Below, piece after piece: positions 52,323-60,139 of a stretch of 64,000 nt of DNA. How positions within the stretch are numbered: the stretch's first letter is position 1; the number at the start of each line of letters is the position of its first letter. A program made the translations under genes and the position numbers. Origin of the DNA: Phormidium tenue FACHB-886 (lineage in GTDB: Bacteria; Cyanobacteriota; Cyanobacteriia; Elainellales; Elainellaceae); NCBI RefSeq assembly GCF_014764505.1, contig NZ_JACXWX010000001.1, positions 248,001-312,000 of the forward strand, in the 5' to 3' direction. The notes below the pieces were generated by a model, which was not told the origin of the DNA, did no database searches, and saw only the letters and a program-made list of their open reading frames with translations.

Positions 52323-53597
52323 ATGTTTAAATTTCTCAGAGTCTTCCAGAGCCGCAAGATGGTCGCTCTACTGCTGCTAGGGTTTTCTTCAGGGCTGCCT
52401 CTTCTTCTAACCAGCAAGACTTTACAAGCCTGGATGACCGTAGAAGGCGTAGATTTAGGATCGATTGGGCTCTTTAGTCTAGTTGCGTTGCCCTACTCGC
52501 TTAAGTTTCTCTGGTCTCCCTTCCTCGATCGCTTCACGCCGCCTTTTTTGGGACGACGACGAGGCTGGCTAGTCATCACACAGGTGTTACTGGTGCTGGC
52601 GATCGCGGCAATGGCGTTCCAAAGCCCCAAGCAGGCGCTGAACTTGCTGGCGATCAATGCGTTGCTGATTGCTTTTTTAAGCGCAAGTCAAGATATCGCT
52701 TTTGATGCCTACCGCACCGATGTGTTAGAGGAGCCAGAGATGGGAGCCGGTGCGGCGATCACGGTACTGGGCTACCGAGTGGCGCTAATTCTGACGGGTT
52801 CCATAGCACTAATTCTGGCAGATCGGTTGCCTTGGACGATGGTTTATCTGCTGCTGGCAGGACTAATGGCGCTAAATCTGCTGGTTTCAATTTTTGCCCC
52901 CGAACCGACGGTTAGCGAGCGTCCCAGTACCCTTTCAGAAGCCGTGTACCGACCGTTTGAAGAATTTTTTGGGCGATCGGGTGTGCTCCGAGGCGTATTG
53001 ATTCTGGTGTTCATCGTTCTGTATAAGCTCGGTGACGCTTTTGTGAATAATATGTCTACGCCGTTCCTGCTTCAGGCGGGTTTCAGCCAGACCGATATTG
53101 GGGCAATTCAAGGTGGAATGGGGCTACTGGCAACGATCGTTGGCGCACTTGTGGGGGGAGCGCTGCTAAGCCGGTTGGGGATTAATCGCTCTCTTTGGGT
53201 GTTTGGCGGGCTGCAGGCGGTCAGCAACCTGGTGTACTATGTGCTGGCTCAGGTTGGGCAAAACTATCCGTTTATGGTAGTTGCTATCAACATTGAAAAC
53301 TTCTGTGCTGGGTTAGGCACGGCTGCTTTCGTAGCATTTTTGATGAGCCTTTGCAATCCACGCTTTTCTGCAACGCAGTTTGCCTTGCTGTCTAGCTTGA
53401 TGGCGGTGAGCCGAGATATTTTGGTTGCGCCTGCCGGAAAGCTGGCCGAGCAAACCGGCTGGACGTTATTCTTCTTAATTACAATCGTTGCTGCCCTTCC
53501 AGGATTGCTGCTGCTGCCCTTTTTTGCACCTTGGAAGGCATCTCCGTCCCTGCTGCCATCAGGTTCAGTGTCAGGGACAGAGGAGGAGAAGCCTTAG
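52323..53597 (+). CDS. AmpG-like MFS transporter
   Basis: About 424 residues from the ATG at 52323 (MFKFLRVFQSRKMVALLLLG); the frame is open further upstream but without family sequence. Twelve or so membrane helices. AmpG signatures: SSGLPLLLTSKTLQAWMTVE, SLKFLWSPFLDRFTPPFLGR (followed by RRGW), SQDIAFDAYRTDVLEEPEMG and ENFCAGLGTAAFVAFLMSLC. AmpG imports muropeptides (GlcNAc-anhydroMurNAc peptides) for cell-wall recycling across the inner membrane. The tail is short and charged. Confidence 0.9.
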   Translation: MFKFLRVFQSRKMVALLLLGFSSGLPLLLTSKTLQAWMTVEGVDLGSIGLFSLVALPYSLKFLWSPFLDRFTPPFLGRRRGWLVITQVLLVLAIAAMAFQSPKQALNLLAINALLIAFLSASQDIAFDAYRTDVLEEPEMGAGAAITVLGYRVALILTGSIALILADRLPWTMVYLLLAGLMALNLLVSIFAPEPTVSERPSTLSEAVYRPFEEFFGRSGVLRGVLILVFIVLYKLGDAFVNNMSTPFLLQAGFSQTDIGAIQGGMGLLATIVGALVGGALLSRLGINRSLWVFGGLQAVSNLVYYVLAQVGQNYPFMVVAINIENFCAGLGTAAFVAFLMSLCNPRFSATQFALLSSLMAVSRDILVAPAGKLAEQTGWTLFFLITIVAALPGLLLLPFFAPWKASPSLLPSGSVSGTEEEKP

Positions 53598-53670
53598 TCA
53601 ACTGAAGAACTTCTAAAGAGTTTCGTCGATTGAAAACTTCTTAAAGCAACAGAACTTAAACCTTTCTAAA

Positions 53671-53742
53671 AGCGGGTGATGGGACTCGAACCCACGACGT
53701 TCAGCTTGGGAAGCTGACATTCTACCACTGAATTACACCCGC
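53671..53742 (-). tRNA. tRNA-Gly (CCC)
   Basis: Reverse strand folds into a cloverleaf: acceptor GCGGGTG/CACCCGC, D-arm with TTCAGTGGTAGAA, anticodon stem TCAGC/GCTGA with the loop TTCCCAA giving anticodon CCC, and T-arm with the GTTCGAGTC loop. The 3' CCA is not encoded; the discriminator base is U, as usual for Gly. It would read GGG codons. Confidence 0.95.
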
Positions 53743-54228
53743 AGATTTATATCAATGCGTCTTCAAGCATAGCGCATCTGAAAGAACATGAGCAATTGGG
53801 TGATTTCATTCACCGCTGCCACTGTCCCAACTCACCGCCGAAGGGCAGATCGCCTCACATTTACAAACCTTTAGCTACGGTAAGGTACAAATAGCACTGG
53901 AGCGGGCATTCTTGAGGCTAGGGAGCTACTCGCCCAGAGCCACCTACCCAACTCCCCACTGCTCCACTTGAAGATTCTTTGCGTAGCGGCTGCGCGATCG
54001 CAGAAAGTCTTAAATTGAGCCATACCAACTGAAGCTGACAAAGCACTAGGATAAAAGGTATGGGTAAACTGTATCTCTTTGGACACCTTATAGCTAATCG
54101 TTTGGTCTAGAGTTTTAAAATTTAAGTTTAAGAACTTCTGAGCCTACATCTTGAATCATTGTGCATTTGGGTAGGTGATAGTCCTTTATTGATGTTCATC
54201 CCCTGACGCAAAGAGGGAATAGCCAGCC
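53743..54228. other. Intergenic region, no gene recognised
   Basis: About 485 nt between the tRNA-Gly gene and the HD protein gene. A 71-codon frame on the minus strand is not supported by composition or similarity. No repeat of the families described here was seen. Confidence 0.45.
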
Positions 54229-55095
54229 ATGTATAACGCCACCGAACTTTTAATTGATGATTTTGTCCGTCAACTCAAGGAAGGCTATCGCCGCACCTAC
54301 GGCGGTTGGAAGCACGACTATGAAGATATTTTAGGCTGGGTGGGGGCAATGGCGCTCGAAAATATTGCCAACAGCGATGCGCTCTACCACAACATCGAAC
54401 ATACCATCCTAGTGACGCTAGTAGGACAAGAGATTTTGCGCGGTCGGCATATCCGTGAGGGGGGCGTCTCCTGTGAAGACTGGCTGCATTTTGTGATTTC
54501 GCTAGTTTGCCATGACATTGGCTATGTTAAAGGCGTTTGTCGCAACGATCGGGAAGGGTGGTATGACATGGGCAATGGAGAACTAATCCACTTGCCACCT
54601 GGCTGCTCGGATGCCAGCCTCACACCTTACCACGTCGATCGCGCCAAGCTCTTTATAGAAGAACGGTTTGGCGGGCACAGCCTCATTGATGCCGATCGAA
54701 TTATCCAAAATATTGAGCTAACTCGCTTTCCAGTCCCCAAAGCCGAAGACCACCAGGACACAATCAATTACCCCGGTTTAATTCGCGCCTCTGACTTGAT
54801 CGGGCAACTCAGCGATCCGCGCTACCTCAAGAAGATTGGTGCATTGTTCTACGAGTTTGAAGAGACGGGTGTCAACAAAGCGCTAGGCTACCGCCATCCG
54901 GGAGATTTGCGGAAGAACTATCCCAAGTTCTACTGGAACGGCGTTTTTCCCTATGTTAAAGACGGGCTGCGCTACTTGGAGCTGACCCAGCAAGGGAAAC
55001 AGGTGATTGCAAACCTTTACTCGAATGTGTTTGTAGTAGAACACGAACCGCTGGTTGAGCCTGTAGTACCTGAGGGTGTTTATCAAAAAGTCTAA
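54229..55095 (+). CDS. HD-domain metalloprotein, Npun_R2479 family
   Basis: 288 residues. HD superfamily motifs: NSDALYHNIEHTILVTLVG (H and the following His), then VISLVCHDIGYVKGVCRNDR with the HD dyad, YHVDRAKLFIEERFGGH and LIRASDLIGQLSDPRYLKK (D). This matches a cyanobacterial group named after a Nostoc punctiforme protein. HD proteins are metal-dependent phosphohydrolases for nucleotides or cyclic dinucleotides; the substrate is unknown. Soluble. The gap to cbiM is 145 nt; a hairpin-like CCCCCAGAAGGGG lies near 55155. Confidence 0.88.
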   Translation: MYNATELLIDDFVRQLKEGYRRTYGGWKHDYEDILGWVGAMALENIANSDALYHNIEHTILVTLVGQEILRGRHIREGGVSCEDWLHFVISLVCHDIGYVKGVCRNDREGWYDMGNGELIHLPPGCSDASLTPYHVDRAKLFIEERFGGHSLIDADRIIQNIELTRFPVPKAEDHQDTINYPGLIRASDLIGQLSDPRYLKKIGALFYEFEETGVNKALGYRHPGDLRKNYPKFYWNGVFPYVKDGLRYLELTQQGKQVIANLYSNVFVVEHEPLVEPVVPEGVYQKV

Positions 55096-55240
55096 TCCAG
55101 CTCAACATGCTTTAAACTGTTGTTTCTGTATTTCTCCTTAAGTTTTCAGTCACATCCCCCAGAAGGGGATTGAATTGCATCAGGATAGCTGAGAACGTTA
55201 TCGAAGCTATATCTCTACCTATCAAGAGACCCTGAACGCT

Positions 55241-55990
55241 ATGGGCGAATCGACAGTGACAACAGTGACAACTTTTATATTTCACCAATTGCCTGGATTG
55301 CCGCCGCAGCTGGCACTGCATATCCCAGATGGGTTCTTGAGCTTGCCAGTGAGCTTGGTAACTTGGGTTTTGGCGATCGTGCTAATCGTCTTGGCGCTGC
55401 AGCGGGTTGAGGCAGAATACAAAGAAAAGACAGTGCCGCTGATGGGCGTTTGTGCTGCCTTTATCTTTGCTGCCCAAATGATTAACTTTCCGATTCCGGG
55501 CGGCACATCAGGACACTTGCTGGGGGGTACTTTGGCAGGTGTGCTATTGGGTCCTTGGGCAGGCTCGCTGGTGATGACAGTGGTCTTTATCGTGCAGGCA
55601 GCATTGTTTCAGGATGGTGGTTTGACGGTGCTGGGAGCCAACGTATTCAACATGGGGCTGATCGGCACGTTTGGGGGCTACTACCTCTATAGAGTGCTAC
55701 GGTCAGCATTGGGATTTAACTCATGGCGCGGCATGGCGATCGCTACAGTAGTTGCCGCTTGGACAAGCGTTGTGGTTGCCTCGTTCTTTTGTGCTATTCA
55801 GTTGGTGCTGTCAGGGACAGCAACTTTTGCGCTTGCTGCCACGGCAATGTTAGGCTGGCACATCCTGATTGGGATTGGCGAAGCGCTCATTACGTTGGTG
55901 GCAGTCAGCTATATCTGGCGAACCCGCGCTGACCTGCTGTATGATCCACCGCAGCGATCGCCCTTACCCCGTCCGCTCGTCAATCGCTAA
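55241..55990 (+). CDS. cbiM: Energy-coupling factor cobalt/nickel transporter subunit CbiM
   Basis: 249 residues, about seven membrane helices. CbiM is the substrate-specific (S) component for Co2+ or Ni2+. Family motifs: HIPDGFLSLPVSLVTWVL, FAAQMINFPIPGGTSGHLLG and MTVVFIVQAALFQDGGLTVL then NMGLIGTFGGYYLY. Most members start MHIPDG or have it right after a cleaved signal, because the N-terminal Met-His coordinates the metal; here a 27-residue leader ends in LALHIPDG with no in-frame Met next to the His. First gene of the cluster cbiM - PDGLE - cbiQ - cbiO. Confidence 0.9.
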   Translation: MGESTVTTVTTFIFHQLPGLPPQLALHIPDGFLSLPVSLVTWVLAIVLIVLALQRVEAEYKEKTVPLMGVCAAFIFAAQMINFPIPGGTSGHLLGGTLAGVLLGPWAGSLVMTVVFIVQAALFQDGGLTVLGANVFNMGLIGTFGGYYLYRVLRSALGFNSWRGMAIATVVAAWTSVVVASFFCAIQLVLSGTATFALAATAMLGWHILIGIGEALITLVAVSYIWRTRADLLYDPPQRSPLPRPLVNR

Positions 55991-55995
55991 TCCAG

Positions 55996-56059
55996 CTAGG
56001 GGCTAACCTAACTAGGAGCTAACTTAACTAAGAGCTAACCTAACTAGGGGTTAGCCTAA
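55996..56059. repeat. 16-bp tandem repeat, four units
   Basis: CTAGGGGCTAACCTAA, CTAGGAGCTAACTTAA, CTAAGAGCTAACCTAA and CTAGGGGTTAGCCTAA in a row, immediately after the cbiM stop and before the PDGLE gene. The inverse complement is similar to the array at 36924-36971. Confidence 0.85.
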
Positions 56060-56111
56060 ACAGGGTTTGTGCGCTTACACACCCTCGCATGTAATATTCC
56101 TCTGAAGTTTT

Positions 56112-56450
56112 ATGACTAACCGATCTAATCGTTCTAACCGGGCATTTGTATTAGCAGGTTTGGCAGCTGCTTTGGTGATTGCGGTATTTCTGTCGCCGTT
56201 TGCTAGCTCCGATCCGGATGGACTCGATCGCGTTTCCCAAGATCAAGGGTTTGACGAAGCTGCCCACGAAGATACGCCTGCTAAACGGCTGCCGTTTTCT
56301 GCTGTTTTTGAAGAATATGCCCTGCGCGGCGTTCCCGAAGGAGTCGCCACACCTCTAGCAGGCTTAATTGGCACATTGGTAACATTTGGCGTGGCTTGGG
56401 GGGCAGGCAAGCTATTAGTCAAAGGTGCAAGCGACTCCGATCGCGCTTAG
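56112..56450 (+). CDS. PDGLE domain protein of the cobalt/nickel ECF transporter
   Basis: 112 residues with a hydrophobic N-terminal helix (FVLAGLAAALVIAVFLSPF) followed by the diagnostic SSDPDGLDRVSQDQGF motif and a second helix near the C-terminus (GLIGTLVTFGVAWGAG). PDGLE proteins act with CbiM-type S components, in the place of CbiN or NikL, in Co/Ni uptake. A 121-nt gap with a tandem repeat separates it from cbiM, and its stop is 11 nt before cbiQ. Confidence 0.88.
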   Translation: MTNRSNRSNRAFVLAGLAAALVIAVFLSPFASSDPDGLDRVSQDQGFDEAAHEDTPAKRLPFSAVFEEYALRGVPEGVATPLAGLIGTLVTFGVAWGAGKLLVKGASDSDRA

Positions 56451-56461
56451 CACATCCCCTC

Positions 56462-57238
56462 ATGCTGCTGCATATTGGCGCTTTTCAGCTCGACATTGAC
56501 AGTCAAGGCAATTCACTTTGGCATCGCTTAACACCCCGAACACGGGTAATTTGTGCGCTGCTATTTGTATTTGCTACAGCGCTCACCCCTAACGGACGCT
56601 GGTGGACTTGGTTAGTTTACGGGAGCGGTCTAATACTGCTGCTGGGGTTGTCCCGGGTGACGCTGCCTGTCCTGCTAAAGCGAGTTGCGATCGAATCCTC
56701 TTTTCTCAGCGTTGTGCTGCTCGGCACCCTGTTCCGCAGCGAGGGCAAAATTCTCTGGCAGTGGGGTTGGCTGCAGATTAGCAGCGTCGGTTTACTGGTG
56801 CTGGGCAGCGTCACGCTCAAGGCGCTGTTGTGCCTGCTGATGCTCAATCTGCTGGTGTTGACCACCTCAATTCCGGCGCTGCTGCATTCTTTGGTCGCGC
56901 TGCGAATGCCGCCGTTGCTGGTTGCGATCTTTGCCTCGATGTATCGCTATATTGGCGTGTTGATTGAGGAGTTCGGCACGATGCGACGAGCGGCAGCTTC
57001 CCGCAACCTGATGGGCACCGGACGCCATCAGCGTTTAGTCATTGGCAACATGATTGGATCGCTATTTATTCGGACTTATGAACGGGGCGAGCGGGTTCAT
57101 CAGGCGATGCTGGCGCGTGGCTACACTGGGTTACCCCCTGTTCTAGAGGTTCCCAAAGAGCGGCGGATTGACAAAATATTCCTGACGCTTGTGCTAGCCC
57201 TGCTCCTGCTAGGACAGCTCCTCTATCTACGTTTCTGA
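56462..57238 (+). CDS. cbiQ: ECF transporter transmembrane protein CbiQ
   Basis: 258 residues from the ATG at 56462 (MLLHIGAFQLDIDSQGNSLW), 11 nt after the PDGLE stop. Five to six membrane helices and the coupling motifs of the T component: FEEFGTMRRAAASRNLMGTG (ends at the first Ala-Arg-Gly-type helix) and RTYERGERVHQAMLARGYTG, the conserved ARG signature that contacts the ATPase. It transmits ATP hydrolysis to the S component in Co/Ni import. Complete. Confidence 0.92.
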   Translation: MLLHIGAFQLDIDSQGNSLWHRLTPRTRVICALLFVFATALTPNGRWWTWLVYGSGLILLLGLSRVTLPVLLKRVAIESSFLSVVLLGTLFRSEGKILWQWGWLQISSVGLLVLGSVTLKALLCLLMLNLLVLTTSIPALLHSLVALRMPPLLVAIFASMYRYIGVLIEEFGTMRRAAASRNLMGTGRHQRLVIGNMIGSLFIRTYERGERVHQAMLARGYTGLPPVLEVPKERRIDKIFLTLVLALLLLGQLLYLRF

Positions 57239-57249
57239 CTGTTTGCCTC

Positions 57250-58056
57250 ATGCATCACAACCCGATTAACATTCGACATCTGAGCTACACCTATCCAGAC
57301 GGCACTCCAGCACTGCAAGATCTCTCCCTTTCCATCGAGGCAAGTGAGCGGGTGGCGATCGTGGGGGCAAACGGGTCTGGCAAATCGACATTTTTGCAAC
57401 ACCTCAATGGCATTCTCCTGCCTCAAACTGGCGAACTACGAGTCGGCGAAATGCCTGTAACACCAAAAACCTTGAAGGCAGTTCGCAACTTTGTGGGGCT
57501 GGTATTTCAGAATCCAGATGACCAGATCTTTATGCCCACTGTATGGGAGGACGTCGCGTTTGGGCTAATAAACCAGGGAGTGCGAGGGGAAGAGTTAAAT
57601 CATCGCGTTCATCATGCTCTCCACGCGGTTGGGCTTGATCCGGAGCGCTACGCAGCGCGAATTGCCACCAATTTGTCAGGCGGTGAGAAGAAGCGAGTGG
57701 CGATCGCGGGTGTCTTGGTAATGCGTCCGCAGGTGCTGGTGCTAGACGAACCTACTGCCCAGCTAGACCCGCAATCGCGGCGGCAGCTCATCTACTTATT
57801 GCAAAATTTACCGCTGACCCAGCTAATTGCAACACACGATCTGGATTTGGCTGTCGATCTGTGTAGCCGCACCATTATTCTGAGTCAGGGGCAGCTTGTC
57901 TATGACGGTTCGACTGAAGCCGTTATGAATCGTTCCAGCTTTTTAGAGCAGCACTCTCTAGAGATGCCGCTGTGCTATTCGCGCCCCTACTGTTTACTGG
58001 AGCACCGTCCAGTAGATCGCCCGCATCCGGCCACATTGCCTCACCTTAAGGGTTAG
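57250..58056 (+). CDS. cbiO: ECF cobalt/nickel transporter ATPase CbiO
   Basis: 268 residues. ATPase motifs: Walker A GANGSGKSTFLQHLNG, Q-loop FQNPDDQ (FQNPD is typical of ECF ATPases), signature LSGGEKKRVAIAGVLVMRPQ, Walker B VLVLDEPTAQLDP and switch His ATHDLD. It powers the CbiM/Q complex at the inner membrane. The C-terminal 40 residues are variable. Last gene of the transporter cluster; followed after 8 nt by an R2 repeat. Confidence 0.94.
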   Translation: MHHNPINIRHLSYTYPDGTPALQDLSLSIEASERVAIVGANGSGKSTFLQHLNGILLPQTGELRVGEMPVTPKTLKAVRNFVGLVFQNPDDQIFMPTVWEDVAFGLINQGVRGEELNHRVHHALHAVGLDPERYAARIATNLSGGEKKRVAIAGVLVMRPQVLVLDEPTAQLDPQSRRQLIYLLQNLPLTQLIATHDLDLAVDLCSRTIILSQGQLVYDGSTEAVMNRSSFLEQHSLEMPLCYSRPYCLLEHRPVDRPHPATLPHLKG

Positions 58057-58063
58057 CTGCGTT

Positions 58064-58176
58064 AGCTATAGTCGTTGCCACAATGGTTAAGACAGGGACA
58101 TTTTTGTAGGGGCGGAGCGCACCTCACAAAGATGGTCCTCACAAAAATGTCCTCAGCTCCTTGGCTACAGCTATAG
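58064..58176. repeat. Dispersed intergenic repeat family R2, copy 2
   Basis: Ends CTATAGTCGTTGCC and GGCTACAGCTATAG are imperfect inverted repeats; the inner stem is GGGACATTTTTGT (58095-58107) against ACAAAAATGTCC (58141-58152). Compare copies at 40701, 59134 and 61874. It directly follows the transporter cluster and may serve as its terminator. The rest of the 355-nt gap to 58412 shows nothing recognisable. Confidence 0.75.
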
Positions 58177-58411
58177 AACAATCGCGATAGAAGGCTTATG
58201 CCAGCCTTGGGCTGAGACAGTCAGCCGCCAAATCGTAGCGAATTTACCAAAATCCTGTGCTAGATAGAGGTCATGGCGCAAGAGTATCCGGCATAGTATT
58301 AAGCAAGCCTGTTGACGCAACTATTACCGATTCGCTGAGCGGATGAGCCGCCAACTGGTAAGGCAGGCTTACGGGAATTGCTATTGATATTACTACTGGA
58401 GCTGTTGACAC

Positions 58412-58660
58412 ATGAGTAGGTTGAAGGCATTAATCTACCTGGAACAATCGAACCAAATTGAGACTCTGATCGTGGAGTTTAAGTGCTGGGAACACCTTTA
58501 TGAATCGATCCAAGCGGTGCAAATCGCTCATCCTACTGCAAAAGCCGGATTGGAACGGTTGCTCGATACAGTCCCTCAAGATTTTCCTGTCTTTGAGTGG
58601 CAGGTCCGTTGGGGTAGACCGTATACTATGCTACAACCTGCTCCAATCACAGCACGATGA
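58412..58660 (+). CDS. Small hypothetical protein
   Basis: 82 residues. MSRLKALIYLEQSNQIETLI, EFKCWEHLYESIQAVQIAHP and DFPVFEWQVRWGRPYTM. No family recognised; no membrane segment or signal. A GGAG at 58398 could be its ribosome binding site. A hairpin follows the stop. May be a lineage-specific gene. Confidence 0.5.
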   Translation: MSRLKALIYLEQSNQIETLIVEFKCWEHLYESIQAVQIAHPTAKAGLERLLDTVPQDFPVFEWQVRWGRPYTMLQPAPITAR

Positions 58661-58671
58661 ATAACTATCAA

Positions 58672-58693
58672 GCTAAAGGTTATTGCCTTTAGC
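58672..58693 (+). terminator. Hairpin after the 82-residue protein gene
   Basis: GCTAAAGG-TTATTG-CCTTTAGC, an 8-bp stem 12 nt after the stop at 58660. No long T-run follows. Confidence 0.45.
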
Positions 58694-58886
58694 ATTCATA
58701 GTTTTGGTTCATAGATACGTGGATGCAGCATATTTTTAGTATTCGTTCATAAAATTTCAGCTTTGCTAGAACGGGTTTTGAAAGCCCTATATACCCCCTG
58801 CGGGTACCCTTGAAGCTGCAGTCCGAAATGGTAGCGGGATCGTTTGAATGCTGTTAGTAGATGATATCAACCTGTAGAGAAACGTC

Positions 58887-59135
58887 ATGCTAACAAATTT
58901 ACCCACGCTGATCCAAGGTACTCAAGGGCAAGCCGTAGCCTTATTGCAGCGACTGCTGGTCATTTATGGATATGAAAAATATCTCAAACTGAACAGTGTT
59001 GACGGTGTGTTTGGGGTTGAAACCCACAATGCAGTAGAAGCTTTTCAAGACGATCATTATCTTGATAAGGATGGGCAGGTTGGTTACTACACCTGGAAGG
59101 CAATGGCATATCCCTTCGATAACCCTAACCAGTAA
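58887..59135 (+). CDS. Single-domain peptidoglycan-binding-fold protein
   Basis: 82 residues, one PG_binding_1 domain: LIQGTQGQAVALLQRLLVIY, LNSVDGVFGVETHNAVEAFQ and LDKDGQVGYYTWKAMAYPF. No signal peptide and no attached enzyme, like the two-domain protein at 1083. Since the domain alone binds glycan, a soluble protein of this kind raises the same question about location. Its stop is immediately followed by an R2 repeat. Confidence 0.75.
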   Translation: MLTNLPTLIQGTQGQAVALLQRLLVIYGYEKYLKLNSVDGVFGVETHNAVEAFQDDHYLDKDGQVGYYTWKAMAYPFDNPNQ

Positions 59136-59255
59136 TGTAGCCATTGTCACGATGGTTCAAACAGCGGCATTTTGTAGCTGTAGCGCAGACGCGGAGCATA
59201 CTTAACGCAGAGCATACCCAATCAAAGGGACTCTAAGCTGCTTGACTACAGCTGT
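59134..59255. repeat. Dispersed intergenic repeat family R2, copy 3
   Basis: Left AATGTAGCCATTGTCACGAT, inner GCATTTTGTAGCTGTAGCGC, right end CTTGACTACAGCTGTGAA. More degenerate than the 58064 copy. It abuts R1 copy C. Confidence 0.6.
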
Positions 59256-59258
59256 GAA

Positions 59259-59364
59259 TATAGCGCTTCGCACTCAAATAGAGGGCAATTTTTTGCTGTC
59301 TACCGCTCTCTGTGCGGCATCCCACAAGAACCTGTGCCTCCCGTGATTGGGAATCGCTCTAGTA
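59259..59364. repeat. Dispersed intergenic repeat family R1, copy C
   Basis: Starts TATAGCGCTTCGCACTCAAA, has TTTTTTGCTGTCTACCGCTC in the middle and ends GATTGGGAATCGCTCTAG. Compare 847 and 29007. It is placed head to tail directly after an R2 copy. The remaining gap to 59490 shows nothing else. Confidence 0.65.
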
Positions 59365-59489
59365 GCCAAGAAAAAGTAAATCAGAAAAAAGGGCAGATCT
59401 AGAATTAGATCTGCCTACCCCAACAAACTTTGTAAATATCTTCCCTGATTCAAGCGAGCATGAATTTGCTCTGCACCCTTTAGCAAACG

Positions 59490-59732
59490 CTAGTAAAACT
59501 CATTGGTATTCAGCAATATTTCGCCATAGTCTGGAATCCAAGCAACCCACTGTGTGTCGGAATGCTGACACAACAGCCATGCCTCATCAAAGCTAAATGC
59601 CGTAGGCGGATTGACCAGCCTTACCCAGGTAGACGGCTGAGGTACTGTTGGCTGAGAGCGATCGCCCAGCTCCCAAAATCTTGCGTTTACAGGATTCACT
59701 TCCTGTCGATTGCGGCTATCTAAGAAGTGCAT
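59490..59732 (-). CDS. Conserved cyanobacterial hypothetical protein
   Basis: 80 residues: MHFLDSRNRQEVNPVNARFW, then WVRLVNPPTAFSFDEAWLLC and QHSDTQWVAWIPDYGEILLN. The block FDEAWLLCQHSDTQWVAWIP looks like a conserved core of a small cyanobacterial family, but I cannot name it or a function. No membrane or signal segment. Monocistronic on the minus strand. Confidence 0.7.
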   Translation of the reverse strand: MHFLDSRNRQEVNPVNARFWELGDRSQPTVPQPSTWVRLVNPPTAFSFDEAWLLCQHSDTQWVAWIPDYGEILLNTNEFY

Positions 59733-59755
59733 AACTCAAAACCCAATACAGCAAA

Positions 59756-59848
59756 ACAGAAACACCAGGAAAGTCAGGTTTCACTTAGCAAATCCGTCTT
59801 TACTTAGCAAGTCTGCCTTTTTAGAATTTGTAGAGCCTGTGTTTCTGT
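59756..59848. repeat. Inverted repeat enclosing a 20-bp direct repeat
   Basis: ACAGAAACACCAGG (59756-59769) pairs with CCTGTGTTTCTGT (59836-59848) with one bulge. In the loop, CACTTAGCAAATCCGTCTTT and TACTTAGCAAGTCTGCCTTT form a 20-bp direct repeat at 59782-59821. Function unknown; could be a small RNA or a noncoding element. The rest of 59733-60139 has only AT-rich sequence and the promoter region of the peroxiredoxin gene. Confidence 0.5.
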
Positions 59849-60139
59849 ATTTTATGATACAGAATTTTTTTAATAGGCTATTGAGCAAGACTTAAATCTT
59901 TACAAGCAGGGGTGAATCGCACATTGCGGCCGCAGCTCTATACAATGGGAAATTGCTGCGCTTGCAGCAGTTTCTCAGAACGGCTTTGTTCTTAGCTTTG
60001 AGCCAGACAAACCGGATCTGAGTGAGTGGCAGCTAAACCTAAAGAAAGCGCTAAACTCCGGGCGGAATACCGGAGTTTTGTGAGATGATAGTTAACACTC
60101 TGAAATTTGTACTTAAAGCGACAGACAGGAAGTTCAGCT

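Noticed and set aside
53871-54086. 71-codon frame on the minus strand
   Set aside because: No conserved features and no ribosome binding site; probably chance.
55096-55240. Cobalamin or nickel/cobalt riboswitch upstream of cbiM
   Set aside because: No recognisable consensus box; only a short CCCCC-AGAA-GGGG-type hairpin is visible.
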